A stretch of DNA of 64,000 nucleotides from Pseudoprimorskyibacter insulae (GTDB lineage: Bacteria > Pseudomonadota > Alphaproteobacteria > Rhodobacterales > Rhodobacteraceae): NCBI RefSeq assembly GCF_900302505.1, contig NZ_OMOJ01000003.1:286330-350329 (forward strand). The letters are read 5' to 3'. A program made the translations under genes and the position numbers. Under the pieces are notes generated by a model, which saw only the letters and a program-made list of their open reading frames with translations, was not told the DNA's origin and searched no databases. Position 1 is the first letter of the stretch, and each line of letters begins with the position of its first letter. Below are positions 33,613-42,220 of this stretch, piece after piece.

Positions 33613-33944
33613 CAGAACCTCCTAGTTGCTAGACTGACTTCACGCTTTTCAATTTTTCGTTGCGCTGCAATAAGTTTTTTCTTGTTAAAATTGTGTCCTG
33701 AGGATTATCCACAGCAGAAGATGACGCTAAGGAATTCGCGCCAATTCCATTCCAAGATTATCCACAGAAAAATAAAAATCTTTTCCACAGATCCTGATTG
33801 TTGATAAATCCCGCCCCAATTCTGCCCGACAAATCGGCGAATCTGGCGAATTGGGCGCGAATCCCCTGCCACTGATTCCAAAACCCGGCGCTTGAACCCG
33901 GCCCTGCCATCGGCGATAGATCGGGAAACAGCCCGGAGGCCCGC
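33613..33944. promoter_or_regulatory. AT-rich divergent spacer (332 bp) between repeat peptide and xth
   Basis: No gene seen. Strikingly AT-rich for this genome over 33640-33810. It must hold the minus-strand promoter of the repeat-peptide cassette and the plus-strand promoter of xth, though no clear -35/-10 pair could be assigned. It contains several DnaA-box-like nonamers (listed separately). Confidence 0.5.
33705..33807. other. Cluster of DnaA-box-like sites
   Basis: Two perfect TTATCCACA nonamers at 33705-33713 and 33758-33766 (plus strand), one TTTTCCACA at 33781-33789, and an inverted one-mismatch copy TGTTGATAA at 33799-33807, all in AT-rich DNA. TTATCCACA is the classical DnaA box. 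The flanking genes (repeat peptide and xth) are not the usual alphaproteobacterial origin neighbours, so a DnaA-regulated promoter or titration site is as plausible as an origin. Confidence 0.5.
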
Positions 33945-34727
33945 ATGAAAATCGCCAGTTTCAACATCAACGGCATCAAGGCCCGGATCGAGGCGCTGAC
34001 GCGCTGGCTCAATGAGGCTCAGCCAGATGTGGTGGTCCTGCAAGAAATCAAGTCGGTCGATGAGGGTTTCCCGCGCGACCATTTCGAGGACATGGGCTAT
34101 AATGTCGAGACGCACGGGCAAAAGTCGTTCAACGGCGTTGCAATCCTGTCGAAACTGCCGCTTGAGGACGTCACGCGCGGATTGCCGGGCGACGATAGCG
34201 ACGAACAGGCCCGCTGGATTGAGGCAACGGTGACCGGAAACCATTCATCGGTGCGGGTCTGCGGGCTGTATCTGCCCAATGGCAACCCCTGCCCCGGGCC
34301 GAAATACGATTACAAACTGGCGTGGATGGCGCGGCTTGAAGCGCGCGCGCGTCAGTTGATGGCCGATGAAATGCCCGCGCTTATGGCGGGAGACTATAAC
34401 GTCATTCCGCAGGCCGAGGACGCAGCCAAGCCCGAAAGCTGGACAGAAGACGCGCTGTTCCGCCCCGAAACCCGCGCCGCCTTTCGCCGGATCCTAAACC
34501 TTGGCTTTACCGAAGCCTTCCGCGCCCGCACCCAAGGGCCGGGGCATTACAGTTTCTGGGATTATCAGGCGGGGGCATGGCAGCGGAACAATGGCATCCG
34601 CATCGACCACTTCCTGCTGACCCCGGCCTGCGCCGATATGATGACCGATTGCCAGATCGACAAAGACACCCGCGCGGGCGACAAACCGTCAGATCACGTG
34701 CCGATCTGGATCACCCTCGACGCATAG
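33945..34727 (+). CDS. xth: Exodeoxyribonuclease III / AP endonuclease
   Basis: Base-excision repair nuclease acting at abasic sites, with 3'-phosphodiesterase activity. Seen: 260 aa; ATG 33945 preceded by CGGAGG. EEP-fold motifs: MKIASFNINGIKAR at the start, VVLQEIKS (metal-binding Glu), YLPNGNP, MAGDYNVIP, FWDYQAGAWQRNNGIRIDHFLLTP, and the terminal SDHVPIW catalytic His. Monocistronic on the plus strand. It is followed by a 121-bp spacer before the RTX gene. Confidence 0.93.
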   Translation: MKIASFNINGIKARIEALTRWLNEAQPDVVVLQEIKSVDEGFPRDHFEDMGYNVETHGQKSFNGVAILSKLPLEDVTRGLPGDDSDEQARWIEATVTGNHSSVRVCGLYLPNGNPCPGPKYDYKLAWMARLEARARQLMADEMPALMAGDYNVIPQAEDAAKPESWTEDALFRPETRAAFRRILNLGFTEAFRARTQGPGHYSFWDYQAGAWQRNNGIRIDHFLLTPACADMMTDCQIDKDTRAGDKPSDHVPIWITLDA

Positions 34728-34815
34728 GCGGATAATGGCCGATCGCGCCAAGGCCACGTGATCTTTACGTGAAAGCGGCCCGCAGGGGTTGTTTTGTGAT
34801 ACTTTTGCCGAAACA

Positions 34816-34845
34816 CTTTCCCCAGATATTTTATTTCGGGGAAAG
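34816..34845 (+). promoter_or_regulatory. Hairpin that would sequester the RTX gene ribosome site
   Basis: CTTTCCCC (34816-34823) pairs perfectly with GGGGAAAG (34838-34845) around a 14-nt AU-rich loop. The right arm is the presumed Shine-Dalgarno sequence, 3 nt before ATG 34849. The folded mRNA would hide the ribosome site, suggesting translational control (thermosensor or protein-assisted). Based on base pairing only. Confidence 0.45.
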
Positions 34846-34848
34846 ATT

Positions 34849-36960
34849 ATGGCCATCGCTCATTCAACCGTCACCGACAATTCACTATTGCCGTTCAACA
34901 CCGCAGGCGGAGTCAATCTGTTTGAGGGGCAAAATTACGTTTACAGGGACACCCAAAGCCAATGGGTCGAACTGGCTGATATTTTTGCCAATGGTATCCA
35001 GTTGGGGGATGAGACCTATACTGGTTTCAACGTCAAACCTGGGTACGGCCTCCAGTTTGGCAATGGTCAAGGCTATGACACCACACGCATCGCAGCCTTA
35101 TACTCCAATATTCGGGACTATTACTACCGAAGTGCCAGTGACCTGACAGGCGTCTACGTCGACAAGAACACCGATCGGGATTCTGTCGTTATCACTTGGT
35201 ATGAGATGCAGACCTCTGGCTTCACCGATGCCTCGGTGACGATGCAGGTCGAATTGATGGACCGCGGTGATGGCGATGCCGAGGTGATTTTCCGGTTCAA
35301 TGACGTAACCGGCTTAAACTATTATCCGCACCACCAATATGGACCCAGCTTTTTTGTCATCGATGGGGAAGGCAGTGCGCGCACACCGCTAGGCTATGTT
35401 CCCGGATTGGAAATGTCGCAATATGACACCATCGTTGGCAACACTGGCGTCGCAGGCGTGTGGCAGTTTACCTTGGAAGACGGACAGCTGAACACTAGCG
35501 AGTTTGCGACTACGGCCGTGATCGAGGACGGAACTTCGGGTGACGACAGTTACACCGGCTCTTTGCTGGGCGATGCCATTCGTGGGGCGGACGGCAATGA
35601 TACACTGGACGGCGGTTATGGGAACGACACCCTAAACGGGGGAGCAGGCGATGACTCACTGACGGGCGGGTTTGGTTGGAACTTCCTGTTTGGCGGGGAT
35701 GGCAACGATACCCTCGACAACAGAGGCTCTAGCGGCGGTGAACTGTACGCCGGGGCCGGTGACAATCTTGTCAGAGGCGGTGGGGGAATGGAAACGATCA
35801 CGGCCGGGAATGGAAATGACTCCATCTACGCGGGTGAAGGCAGCAACACCATCAATGCCAGCAGCGGCGAAAACCGGATCATCACCGGCAGTGGCCACGA
35901 CCGTATCACCACCGGCATCGACGCCGACGCGATCCAATCAGGGTGGGGCAATGACACGATCAACACCTTCGCGGGCAATGACACTGTTGAGGCCGGGGGC
36001 GGCAATGACACGGTCCATTCCGGCGATGGCGACGATCTGGTGGTTGGCGGCGATGATCAAGACTACATCACCGCGGGCCTTGGCGATGATTTTGTGAATG
36101 GCGGGGCAGGCGATGACAAAATCCTCGGGGCTGCTGGCAACGATACGCTCCTGACCGGGACAGGGAGTGACACGGTTTATGGCGGCGAAGGCAATGACAG
36201 CCTTGATGGCGGTACGGCAGCTGAATCGTCCTATCGGTATTACGATTATTCTATCTATCGCTATGTCTACTCTACGCCGGGCAAAGAATTGAACGGCGAC
36301 GCTGGCGATGACACCATCATGGGCAGCCATTACAACGACACGATCAGCGGCGGCACCGGCAATGACTATATCGACGGGCGGCGCGGCAATGACAGCATTG
36401 GCGCGGGCGATGGCGACGATACGATCATCGGCTCGGAATGGGACGGCACGGATGAGGATTGGATCTATGCCGGGGATGGCGCGGATTCAGTCTTTGGCGG
36501 CGGCGGTCATGACACGATCTATGGCGGCGCGGGCAATGACACGCTGGTCGGCGGCTTCGGGCGCGACCTGATCCTTGGCGGCGACGGCGATGACATCATC
36601 TTTGGCGGCGAAGGCTATGACAACGTGACCGGCGGCGATGGCGCGGATAAGTTCGTGGCCTCTGGGGCCAAGACCGATGTCAGCGTGATCACCGATTACA
36701 ACCCCGACGAAGGCGATGTGCTGGTTCTGGATGTGGCCAATGTCAGCGTCGGCAACCTGCGCCTGCTGGGCGACCGCCTGACGGATCTTAGCGGCAACCC
36801 CGCCGAATTCCGCAGCCTGTCGCTAATTGATGTGGGCGATGACGGCACCTTGGAACAGACGATCTTTACCTTCGCCAACGCGACCGAGCTGGACCGTCTG
36901 GTGCTGCATATGGCCGACGGCGGAATTGTGCAGGACGTGATCGACCTGGACCTGTTCTGA
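34849..36960 (+). CDS. RTX (hemolysin-type calcium-binding repeat) secreted protein
   Basis: 703 aa from ATG 34849 (MAIAHSTVTDN), preceded by GGGGAAAG; an in-frame Met 20 codons upstream has no ribosome site. Residues about 30-200 form a beta-rich domain with a NIDO-like look (FGNGQGYDTTRIAALYSNIR, DSVVITWYEM). From about 225 to 620 come many GGxGxDxL/I nonapeptide repeats that coil into Ca2+-binding parallel beta-rolls. The C-terminal part (ADKFVASGAKTDVSVITDY...) resembles the serralysin-type end used for type I secretion. No protease or lipase active site found, so adhesion or matrix function is more likely than enzymatic. No T1SS genes lie nearby. A strong hairpin follows the stop. Confidence 0.88.
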   Translation: MAIAHSTVTDNSLLPFNTAGGVNLFEGQNYVYRDTQSQWVELADIFANGIQLGDETYTGFNVKPGYGLQFGNGQGYDTTRIAALYSNIRDYYYRSASDLTGVYVDKNTDRDSVVITWYEMQTSGFTDASVTMQVELMDRGDGDAEVIFRFNDVTGLNYYPHHQYGPSFFVIDGEGSARTPLGYVPGLEMSQYDTIVGNTGVAGVWQFTLEDGQLNTSEFATTAVIEDGTSGDDSYTGSLLGDAIRGADGNDTLDGGYGNDTLNGGAGDDSLTGGFGWNFLFGGDGNDTLDNRGSSGGELYAGAGDNLVRGGGGMETITAGNGNDSIYAGEGSNTINASSGENRIITGSGHDRITTGIDADAIQSGWGNDTINTFAGNDTVEAGGGNDTVHSGDGDDLVVGGDDQDYITAGLGDDFVNGGAGDDKILGAAGNDTLLTGTGSDTVYGGEGNDSLDGGTAAESSYRYYDYSIYRYVYSTPGKELNGDAGDDTIMGSHYNDTISGGTGNDYIDGRRGNDSIGAGDGDDTIIGSEWDGTDEDWIYAGDGADSVFGGGGHDTIYGGAGNDTLVGGFGRDLILGGDGDDIIFGGEGYDNVTGGDGADKFVASGAKTDVSVITDYNPDEGDVLVLDVANVSVGNLRLLGDRLTDLSGNPAEFRSLSLIDVGDDGTLEQTIFTFANATELDRLVLHMADGGIVQDVIDLDLF

Positions 36961-36962
36961 TC

Positions 36963-36992
36963 GGCTAGGGGGCGGGTCGCCGCCCCCTAGCC
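36963..36992. terminator. Perfect 13-bp hairpin between converging genes
   Basis: GGCTAGGGGGCGG (36963-36975) and CCGCCCCCTAGCC (36980-36992) form a perfect stem with a 4-nt loop, just after the RTX stop and overlapping the TAG stop of the converging monooxygenase gene. Very stable, with only a short T-run (TTTC) on the plus side, so a bidirectional terminator or mRNA-end protector is likely. Confidence 0.65.
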
Positions 36993-38159
36993 TTTCGTCA
37001 CGTCGTGGCAGTACAGCCAATCGAATTGATGCAATAGCTTGCCGGGGGTGACCCGGCTTGCAATCCCCAGCCCCAGATGGGCCGCCATGCGCAGCGGGCC
37101 GGGCCCAAGATGGTATTTCCACGCATTGCCATTGGCCGCCTCGATCACACGGACAGCCCTGTCGCGGCGGCGGGCCTGATAGCTGGCCAGCCCGGCCGCG
37201 ATATCCGGCGCTTTGGCCAAGGCGTCGGCCAGCACCCAAGCATCCTCAAGCGCCATATTCGCGCCCTGCGCCATATAGGGCAGCGTCGGATGCGCGGCAT
37301 CGCCAAGGATCACTGCGTTTTCACCATACCAGCGTTCGGCCACCGGGTGGCGGAACAGCCCCCATAGCAAGGGCCGGTCCGCCTGTTTGATCAACCGCTG
37401 CGCCATCCCGCCGAAATCGGCAAAGGCCCGGCGCAGGTTGGCCGGATCGTCGGGGTGGTTCCAGTTTTCATCGGCCCAATGGCTGCGTTCCTGCGCGGCC
37501 ACCAGATTGACAACGGACCCATCGCGCAGCGGATAGCTGACCAGATGCCGCCCGCCGCCCATATGCACCATAGCGTGATCGGGGTGGCGAACCGTGTTCG
37601 GCACAACCGCGCGCCAGACCACATGGCCGGTAAAGAACGGGTTCGCCGCGCCATTGAGCGCTTTGCGCAGGCACGAATGCAGCCCATCCGCCCCGATCAC
37701 CAGATCACAGCTGCGCCGGTCGCCCGTGGTCAGTTCGATGCAGGGGCGCGGCCCCGGATTGATCGCCTGGACATGCTGCAAAAGCCGGATTTGCACCCCG
37801 GCCTCACGCGCCTTGGCCGACAGCAGGTTGATGATGTCGGCCCGATGGACAAAGTAATAGCCCTGATCGGATGGCAATCGGGTCAGGTCGATGCGTGCCA
37901 CTTCGCGCCCCGTTGCGCCATTGCGCAGGCTAACCGCCTGCCCGCGCACCGATGCGGCCGCCAGATCATCCGCCAGCCCCAGTGCCTCGATCACCCTCAG
38001 ACCATTGGGCGACACCTGAATGCCTGCGCCCACTTCGGTGATGGCCTCGGCCTGTTCCAACACGGTGACATCCGCCCCCCGCGCCCGTAGCGCCAAGGCC
38101 GCCGCCAGCCCGCCAATTCCGGCGCCGACCACAGTGATATTCAGGTTCGATAATGTCAT
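36987..38159 (-). CDS. FAD-dependent monooxygenase (salicylate/3-hydroxybenzoate hydroxylase type)
   Basis: Group A flavoprotein aromatic hydroxylase using NAD(P)H and O2. Seen: 390 aa; dinucleotide-binding GAGIGGLAAALAL at about 12-24; the conserved DG motif GADGLHSCLR; and the FAD-ribityl motif GDAAHPTLPYMAQGANMALEDA. This last form is typical of salicylate hydroxylase-like enzymes. No aromatic catabolism genes adjoin it, so the substrate is open. Its stop codon lies within the hairpin shared with the RTX gene. Confidence 0.85.
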   Translation of the reverse strand: MTLSNLNITVVGAGIGGLAAALALRARGADVTVLEQAEAITEVGAGIQVSPNGLRVIEALGLADDLAAASVRGQAVSLRNGATGREVARIDLTRLPSDQGYYFVHRADIINLLSAKAREAGVQIRLLQHVQAINPGPRPCIELTTGDRRSCDLVIGADGLHSCLRKALNGAANPFFTGHVVWRAVVPNTVRHPDHAMVHMGGGRHLVSYPLRDGSVVNLVAAQERSHWADENWNHPDDPANLRRAFADFGGMAQRLIKQADRPLLWGLFRHPVAERWYGENAVILGDAAHPTLPYMAQGANMALEDAWVLADALAKAPDIAAGLASYQARRRDRAVRVIEAANGNAWKYHLGPGPLRMAAHLGLGIASRVTPGKLLHQFDWLYCHDVTKG

Positions 38160-38170
38160 GACCGTCGTTA

Positions 38171-38198
38171 TAAAAACGCCGGAGCAATTGCCCCGGCG
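38171..38198 (-). terminator. Rho-independent terminator of dksA
   Basis: Read on the minus strand: CGCCGGGGCAATTGCTCCGGCG, a near-perfect palindromic stem (38177-38198), directly followed by TTTTTA. It lies about 45 bp past the dksA stop and just before the monooxygenase start. Confidence 0.7.
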
Positions 38199-38244
38199 AG
38201 ATTGGTATCAGCCCATAGGGCCCACGCACCCAACGATGCGCAGA

Positions 38245-38700
38245 TCAATCGTCGCGATGTACTTTTTCGCGGCGTTCGTGCCGTTCCTGGGCCTCAAGGC
38301 TCATGGTGGCGATGGGACGTGCGTCCAGTCGCTTGAGCGAAATTGGCTCGCCCGTCACTTCGCAATAGCCGTATTCGCCTTCGTCGATGCGGCGCAAGGC
38401 GGCATCGATCTTGGACACCAGCTTGCGCTGACGGTCGCGTGTACGCAGTTCCAGCGCACGGTCCGTTTCTTCGGAAGCACGATCCGCCACATCGGGGATG
38501 TTGCGCGTGCTATCCTGCAACCCTTCAATCGTATCACGACTGTCGGCCAGCAGGTCTTTTTTCCAATCGATCAGCTTACGACGGAAATATTCCAGCTGCC
38601 GTTCATTCATGAACGGCTCATCCTCAGCCGGTGTATAATCGTCGGGAAGAAAGTTTTCAGCTTTCATTTTGGGTTCCTCATCAACGCCGATATCCGACAT
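38245..38700 (-). CDS. dksA: RNA polymerase-binding transcription factor DksA
   Basis: Binds the RNAP secondary channel and acts with ppGpp in the stringent response. Seen: 151 aa from ATG 38700, which has GGAGG 6 nt upstream; a second ATG at 38667 (MKAENFLPDDYTP, the usual family N-terminus) also has GAGGAA in front, so either may be used. Coiled-coil region about 40-95 with the tip acids in DVADRASEETDRALEL. The zinc-finger region reads YGYCEVTGEPISLKRL...IAT and keeps only one cysteine, the C/T/A/T pattern known for the R. sphaeroides DksA that works without zinc. A rho-independent terminator follows. Confidence 0.9.
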   Translation of the reverse strand: MSDIGVDEEPKMKAENFLPDDYTPAEDEPFMNERQLEYFRRKLIDWKKDLLADSRDTIEGLQDSTRNIPDVADRASEETDRALELRTRDRQRKLVSKIDAALRRIDEGEYGYCEVTGEPISLKRLDARPIATMSLEAQERHERREKVHRDD

Positions 38701-38944
38701 TAGGCACCTCCAGATATCTGGCATTCCTCGAAAGGGCCTTACCCCATGGGTCTGCCATTGTCACTAGCCAAAAGGCCAAAAAACGGCTCAGCGCGAAATT
38801 GTTATCCTTAGAAAATCGTTACAAAATCTCAGCTTGCCGCAAAGCGCCCAAGATGTAGAGTGCGCACGCCAAAGATCAATTTTCATGGGTTTGGCGTCTG
38901 AATTGCCCCCTGAATGACCGTGTTTGCGCTATCGGAGCCTTTGA
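38701..38944. promoter_or_regulatory. Divergent spacer between dksA and the exported VHL-like protein
   Basis: 244 bp without a convincing gene; it should contain the promoters of both flanking genes. No clear operator, terminator or riboswitch-like structure was recognised. Confidence 0.3.
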
Positions 38945-40228
38945 ATGCGTTTGATTTCCTCAGCACTCGCCCTTGCGGGCCTCACAACTGTTTTCGCCGC
39001 CCCCGCTCAGGCCGTTGATTGGGGCCAGCATTATGCCTCAGTTCGCGATTGGGATGTTTATCAATCCGACATTTCGGGCTGTATTGCCGCCCGCCCATCG
39101 GGCCAAATGGTCGATATGGCAATGCTGATCGCCCCGGCCAGCGGGTTTGAGCTGATGTTCTCCAGTTCGCTACCCAATGACAGTTTGGCAAGTGTCTTGG
39201 TCACCATTGATGGCCGGTCCACCCATGACGAATATATCGCCGTCGACGGCTGGCTGCATGGCGTGTTTGACACGCCCCTGCGCGAAGCCATGGCCGCATC
39301 CAGCAGCGCCGAAGTGATGATCGACGGCCTCCCGATGACCTTTCCGATGGATGGTGTGACGGCGGCCCTGCTCAAGCTGCAAGATTGCTGGTTCGATCTG
39401 GCTCAGCCCGATCCGAACACATCGCGCGCCCTGCCCGTGGCGCTGCCGTCCAAATCCGGCGGTCAGGCACCGGGCCGCGCCCCCACGCGCCCCACAGCTG
39501 CGCCCATGGTTCCGGCGGTCACCACCACGCATTACGACACTGCCCGCGACTGGACCGTTCACGCCGAACAAAACGCCCATGGCTTTGCCGGCTGCGCGAT
39601 GACCCGCGGCCCCGGCTTTGATCTGTCGCTGGCCCGTTTCGGCGGCGCATGGACGCTACGCTTTCCGTTCAATGCCCCCGACGGCACACGCATCACCGCC
39701 GATATGGATCTGGACCGCGCCAGCGCATTGGCCGATCTGACCGTCCTGAATGGCGTCGCTGAGGGCGAGATTGGCGAATCCTGGGTCGAAGGCATCGCCC
39801 TTGGCCGCCGGTTCTTTGTCAGCTTGGGTGGCCCGCAATCCCGGATTTCGCTGTCCGGCACTGCCGCCGCGATCACCAAGGTCGAAGAATGCGACATGAA
39901 CTTCGGCGTGGTTCCCGTCGCTCAGACTGCCGTCGAAAACGACGCCCTGCGCCCCGGCCCCAACTGTCCGGCCATGGGCAGCATGCGGTCGCCAAACCTT
40001 CAGGATCTGGGCAATATCACCTTCATCAACCAAACGGATGCAGCCATTAATCTTTATTGGTTGGACTTTAACGGCATGCCGCAGGAAATGGGCGGCCTTC
40101 TGCCCGGCGACATCGCCCGCTTCAATTCGGTTGCCGGGCATTACTGGCTGGCACGCGATGTCCACGGCACCTGCCACGGCGGCACCATCGAAGTGCCCTT
40201 TGGCGACACCTCCTACGAGATCCGCTAA
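38945..40228 (+). CDS. Exported protein with C-terminal VHL-beta-like domain
   Basis: 427 aa with a signal peptide (residues 1-23, AQA cleavage). Two similar modules follow, about 25-140 and 195-325. Each starts with a W-x-V-x-(Q/E)-type strand (WDVYQSDISGC, WTVHAEQNAHGFAGC), ends with a DxxxxL/LQDC-like strand, and looks like a duplicated periplasmic beta-domain joined by a Pro-rich linker (165-190). Residues about 357-427 match the von Hippel-Lindau beta-domain pattern: ITFINQTDAAINLYWLDFNG ... LLPGD ... GHYWLARD. VHL-beta domains occur in some bacterial exported proteins; their role there is unclear. No operon partner is evident. The VHL call is by eye. Confidence 0.72.
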   Translation: MRLISSALALAGLTTVFAAPAQAVDWGQHYASVRDWDVYQSDISGCIAARPSGQMVDMAMLIAPASGFELMFSSSLPNDSLASVLVTIDGRSTHDEYIAVDGWLHGVFDTPLREAMAASSSAEVMIDGLPMTFPMDGVTAALLKLQDCWFDLAQPDPNTSRALPVALPSKSGGQAPGRAPTRPTAAPMVPAVTTTHYDTARDWTVHAEQNAHGFAGCAMTRGPGFDLSLARFGGAWTLRFPFNAPDGTRITADMDLDRASALADLTVLNGVAEGEIGESWVEGIALGRRFFVSLGGPQSRISLSGTAAAITKVEECDMNFGVVPVAQTAVENDALRPGPNCPAMGSMRSPNLQDLGNITFINQTDAAINLYWLDFNGMPQEMGGLLPGDIARFNSVAGHYWLARDVHGTCHGGTIEVPFGDTSYEIR

Positions 40229-40234
40229 CCCCTT

Positions 40235-40262
40235 CGGCCCCCGCTTGAAAAGCCGGGGGCCG
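40235..40262 (+). terminator. Hairpin after the VHL-like protein gene
   Basis: CGGCCCCCG (40235-40243) and CGGGGGCCG (40254-40262) form a 9-bp stem with a 10-nt loop, 7 nt after the stop codon. There is no T-tract, so termination may be weak or factor-assisted. Confidence 0.45.
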
Positions 40263-40300
40263 AGGTCTACCACTGTGCCGGACAAAAGGAAGGACGCGCA

Positions 40301-41146
40301 ATGACCACCCGTTTTGACGGCACCGACAGCTATGTCGCCACCGACGATCTGACCATGGCCGTGAACGCCGCCATAACGCTGGAACGGCCGCTGCTGGTCA
40401 AGGGCGAGCCGGGCACAGGCAAAACGGAACTGGCGCGTCAGGTCGCCTCGGCGCTTGACCTGCCGATGATGGAGTGGAACATCAAATCCACCACAAAGGC
40501 GCAACAGGGCCTTTACGAATACGACGCCGTCAGCCGCCTGCGCGATAGCCAACTCGGCGAAGAACGCGTGCATGACGTCAAGAATTACATCAAAAAGGGC
40601 AAGCTCTGGCAGGCGTTTGAAGCCGAACAAAAGGTCGTTCTGCTGATTGACGAGATCGACAAGGCCGATATCGAGTTCCCGAACGACCTGCTGCAAGAAC
40701 TCGATAAGATGGAGTTCCACGTCTACGAGACCGGCGAGACGATCAAAGCACGCGTGCGCCCGATCGTCATCATCACCTCGAACAACGAAAAAGAACTGCC
40801 CGACGCCTTCCTGCGCCGCTGCTTTTTCCATTACATCCGTTTCCCCGAGGCCGACGTGATGCGCAAAATCGTCGAAGTACACCACCCCGGCATCAAGGGC
40901 GAATTGCTGACCGCCGCGCTGACCCAGTTCTATGAGCTGCGCGAACAGCCGGGGCTGAAGAAAAAGCCTTCCACCTCCGAAGTGCTCGATTGGCTCAAGC
41001 TGCTGCTGGCCGAGGATCTGGCACCCGAAGACCTCAAGCGTGACGGGGCCAATGCCCTGCCGAAACTGCACGGCGCGCTGCTGAAGAACGAACAGGACGT
41101 GCACCTGTTCGAACGTCTCGCCTTCATGGCGCGGCGGCAACGATGA
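40301..41146 (+). CDS. MoxR-type AAA+ ATPase
   Basis: 281 aa AAA+ chaperone-like ATPase. Walker A GEPGTGKTEL (about 35-44), Walker B VVLLIDEIDKAD (D117-E118 region), sensor-1 IITSNNEKELPDAFLRRC. This subtype normally partners with a CoxE-like VWA protein, which appears here at 44230-45414, four genes downstream on the same strand. Such pairs help insert metals or mature enzyme complexes (for example CO dehydrogenase CoxD/CoxE); the client here is not visible. Confidence 0.88.
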   Translation: MTTRFDGTDSYVATDDLTMAVNAAITLERPLLVKGEPGTGKTELARQVASALDLPMMEWNIKSTTKAQQGLYEYDAVSRLRDSQLGEERVHDVKNYIKKGKLWQAFEAEQKVVLLIDEIDKADIEFPNDLLQELDKMEFHVYETGETIKARVRPIVIITSNNEKELPDAFLRRCFFHYIRFPEADVMRKIVEVHHPGIKGELLTAALTQFYELREQPGLKKKPSTSEVLDWLKLLLAEDLAPEDLKRDGANALPKLHGALLKNEQDVHLFERLAFMARRQR

Positions 41147-41218
41147 CCCGGGCCGTGGACTGGAGGGCGGGCCGCTGGCGCAGCCAGTCGGGGTGCTCGG
41201 GTCCACGGACCTGATCCC

Positions 41219-42118
41219 ATGCTGCATATCCTGACCCACGACATTCTGCCGGTCTTTTCGCTGCTGGCGCTTGGCTTTTTGCTGGGCTGGCGGCGCAAGG
41301 TCGTGGTGGACGAGGCCCGCGCCATCAATCGCGTTGGCCTATTGATCCTGCAACCTGCGCTGATCTTTCCGCTGGTGGCGCAGGTCGATTTCCACGCGTT
41401 TGAACCTCTAGCCCTTGCGCTCTATGCGCTGTGCCAGACCATCGGCTTTACCATCGCCTTCATCATCGCCCGGTATATTTTCCGCCGCGAACGGCTAGAG
41501 GCGTGGCTGCTGGCGATGACGATGATCTTCGTCAACACGCTGCTGTATATCTGGCCCATCTCGCTGCTGATTTTTGGCGAGGCCGCGGCCCTGCCGATCA
41601 AATCCATCGTGGCCTGGGATGCGACGGTGACCTTTGCCTTCTTCATCATCTCGTCCGATCTGATGTCCGGCCACGGCACGCCCCGTCAGGCCATGGGCCG
41701 CGTGGTACAGAACCCGATCCTGATCGGCATTGTCGCAGGCGCGATCATCAACCTTGCGCGCATTCCCCTGCCCGAGCCGATCCTGACCGCCACCCATTTC
41801 GCAGGAGTGGCCGCAGCCCCCCTGACTCTGTTCGCGCTTGGCGTGATCCTGTCGCAGCAATCGCTGCGCCCAACGCCGGTGGTGGTGACAATGACGGGCC
41901 TTAAGCTCTTTGGCTTTCCGCTGCTGGTTTGGGCCGCTGTCTCGCTCAGCCCCTTGCCGGATCATTGGCAGGCGCTGTTCGTGCTGGATGCCGCTGGCCC
42001 CGCAGGTGCGATGGCCTTTGCCCTGGCCATGCTGCATGGGGTGCGCACCGATGCCATTGCTCCGGTCATCATCTGGACCTCGATCCTGTCGCTGCTGCCC
42101 ATGGCATGGCTGGCCTGA
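41219..42118 (+). CDS. AEC family transporter (auxin efflux carrier/malonate permease type)
   Basis: 299 aa, about 10 hydrophobic spans in two halves. Family features: LALGFLLGWRRK near the N-terminus, RVGLLILQPALIF, QNPILIGIVAGAIIN at the domain junction, and the C-terminal LDAAGPAGAMAFALA. AEC carriers export small organic anions. It begins 72 bp after the AAA+ gene and precedes the GNAT gene by about 100 bp. Confidence 0.85.
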   Translation: MLHILTHDILPVFSLLALGFLLGWRRKVVVDEARAINRVGLLILQPALIFPLVAQVDFHAFEPLALALYALCQTIGFTIAFIIARYIFRRERLEAWLLAMTMIFVNTLLYIWPISLLIFGEAAALPIKSIVAWDATVTFAFFIISSDLMSGHGTPRQAMGRVVQNPILIGIVAGAIINLARIPLPEPILTATHFAGVAAAPLTLFALGVILSQQSLRPTPVVVTMTGLKLFGFPLLVWAAVSLSPLPDHWQALFVLDAAGPAGAMAFALAMLHGVRTDAIAPVIIWTSILSLLPMAWLA

Positions 42119-42220
42119 TCCTGCCACCCCCACATTGAAACCTTGCAAGCCGGTTCCGATGCGCTAGGCTTGCGGCAACCACAAAGGCCAAAGGCCGCGC
42201 ACGACAAGAGGCACCGCAGA

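Noticed and set aside
33705..33807. Definite chromosomal origin
   Set aside because: DnaA-box-like sites are present, but the flanking genes are not the usual origin neighbours and skew could not be computed; kept only as a candidate.
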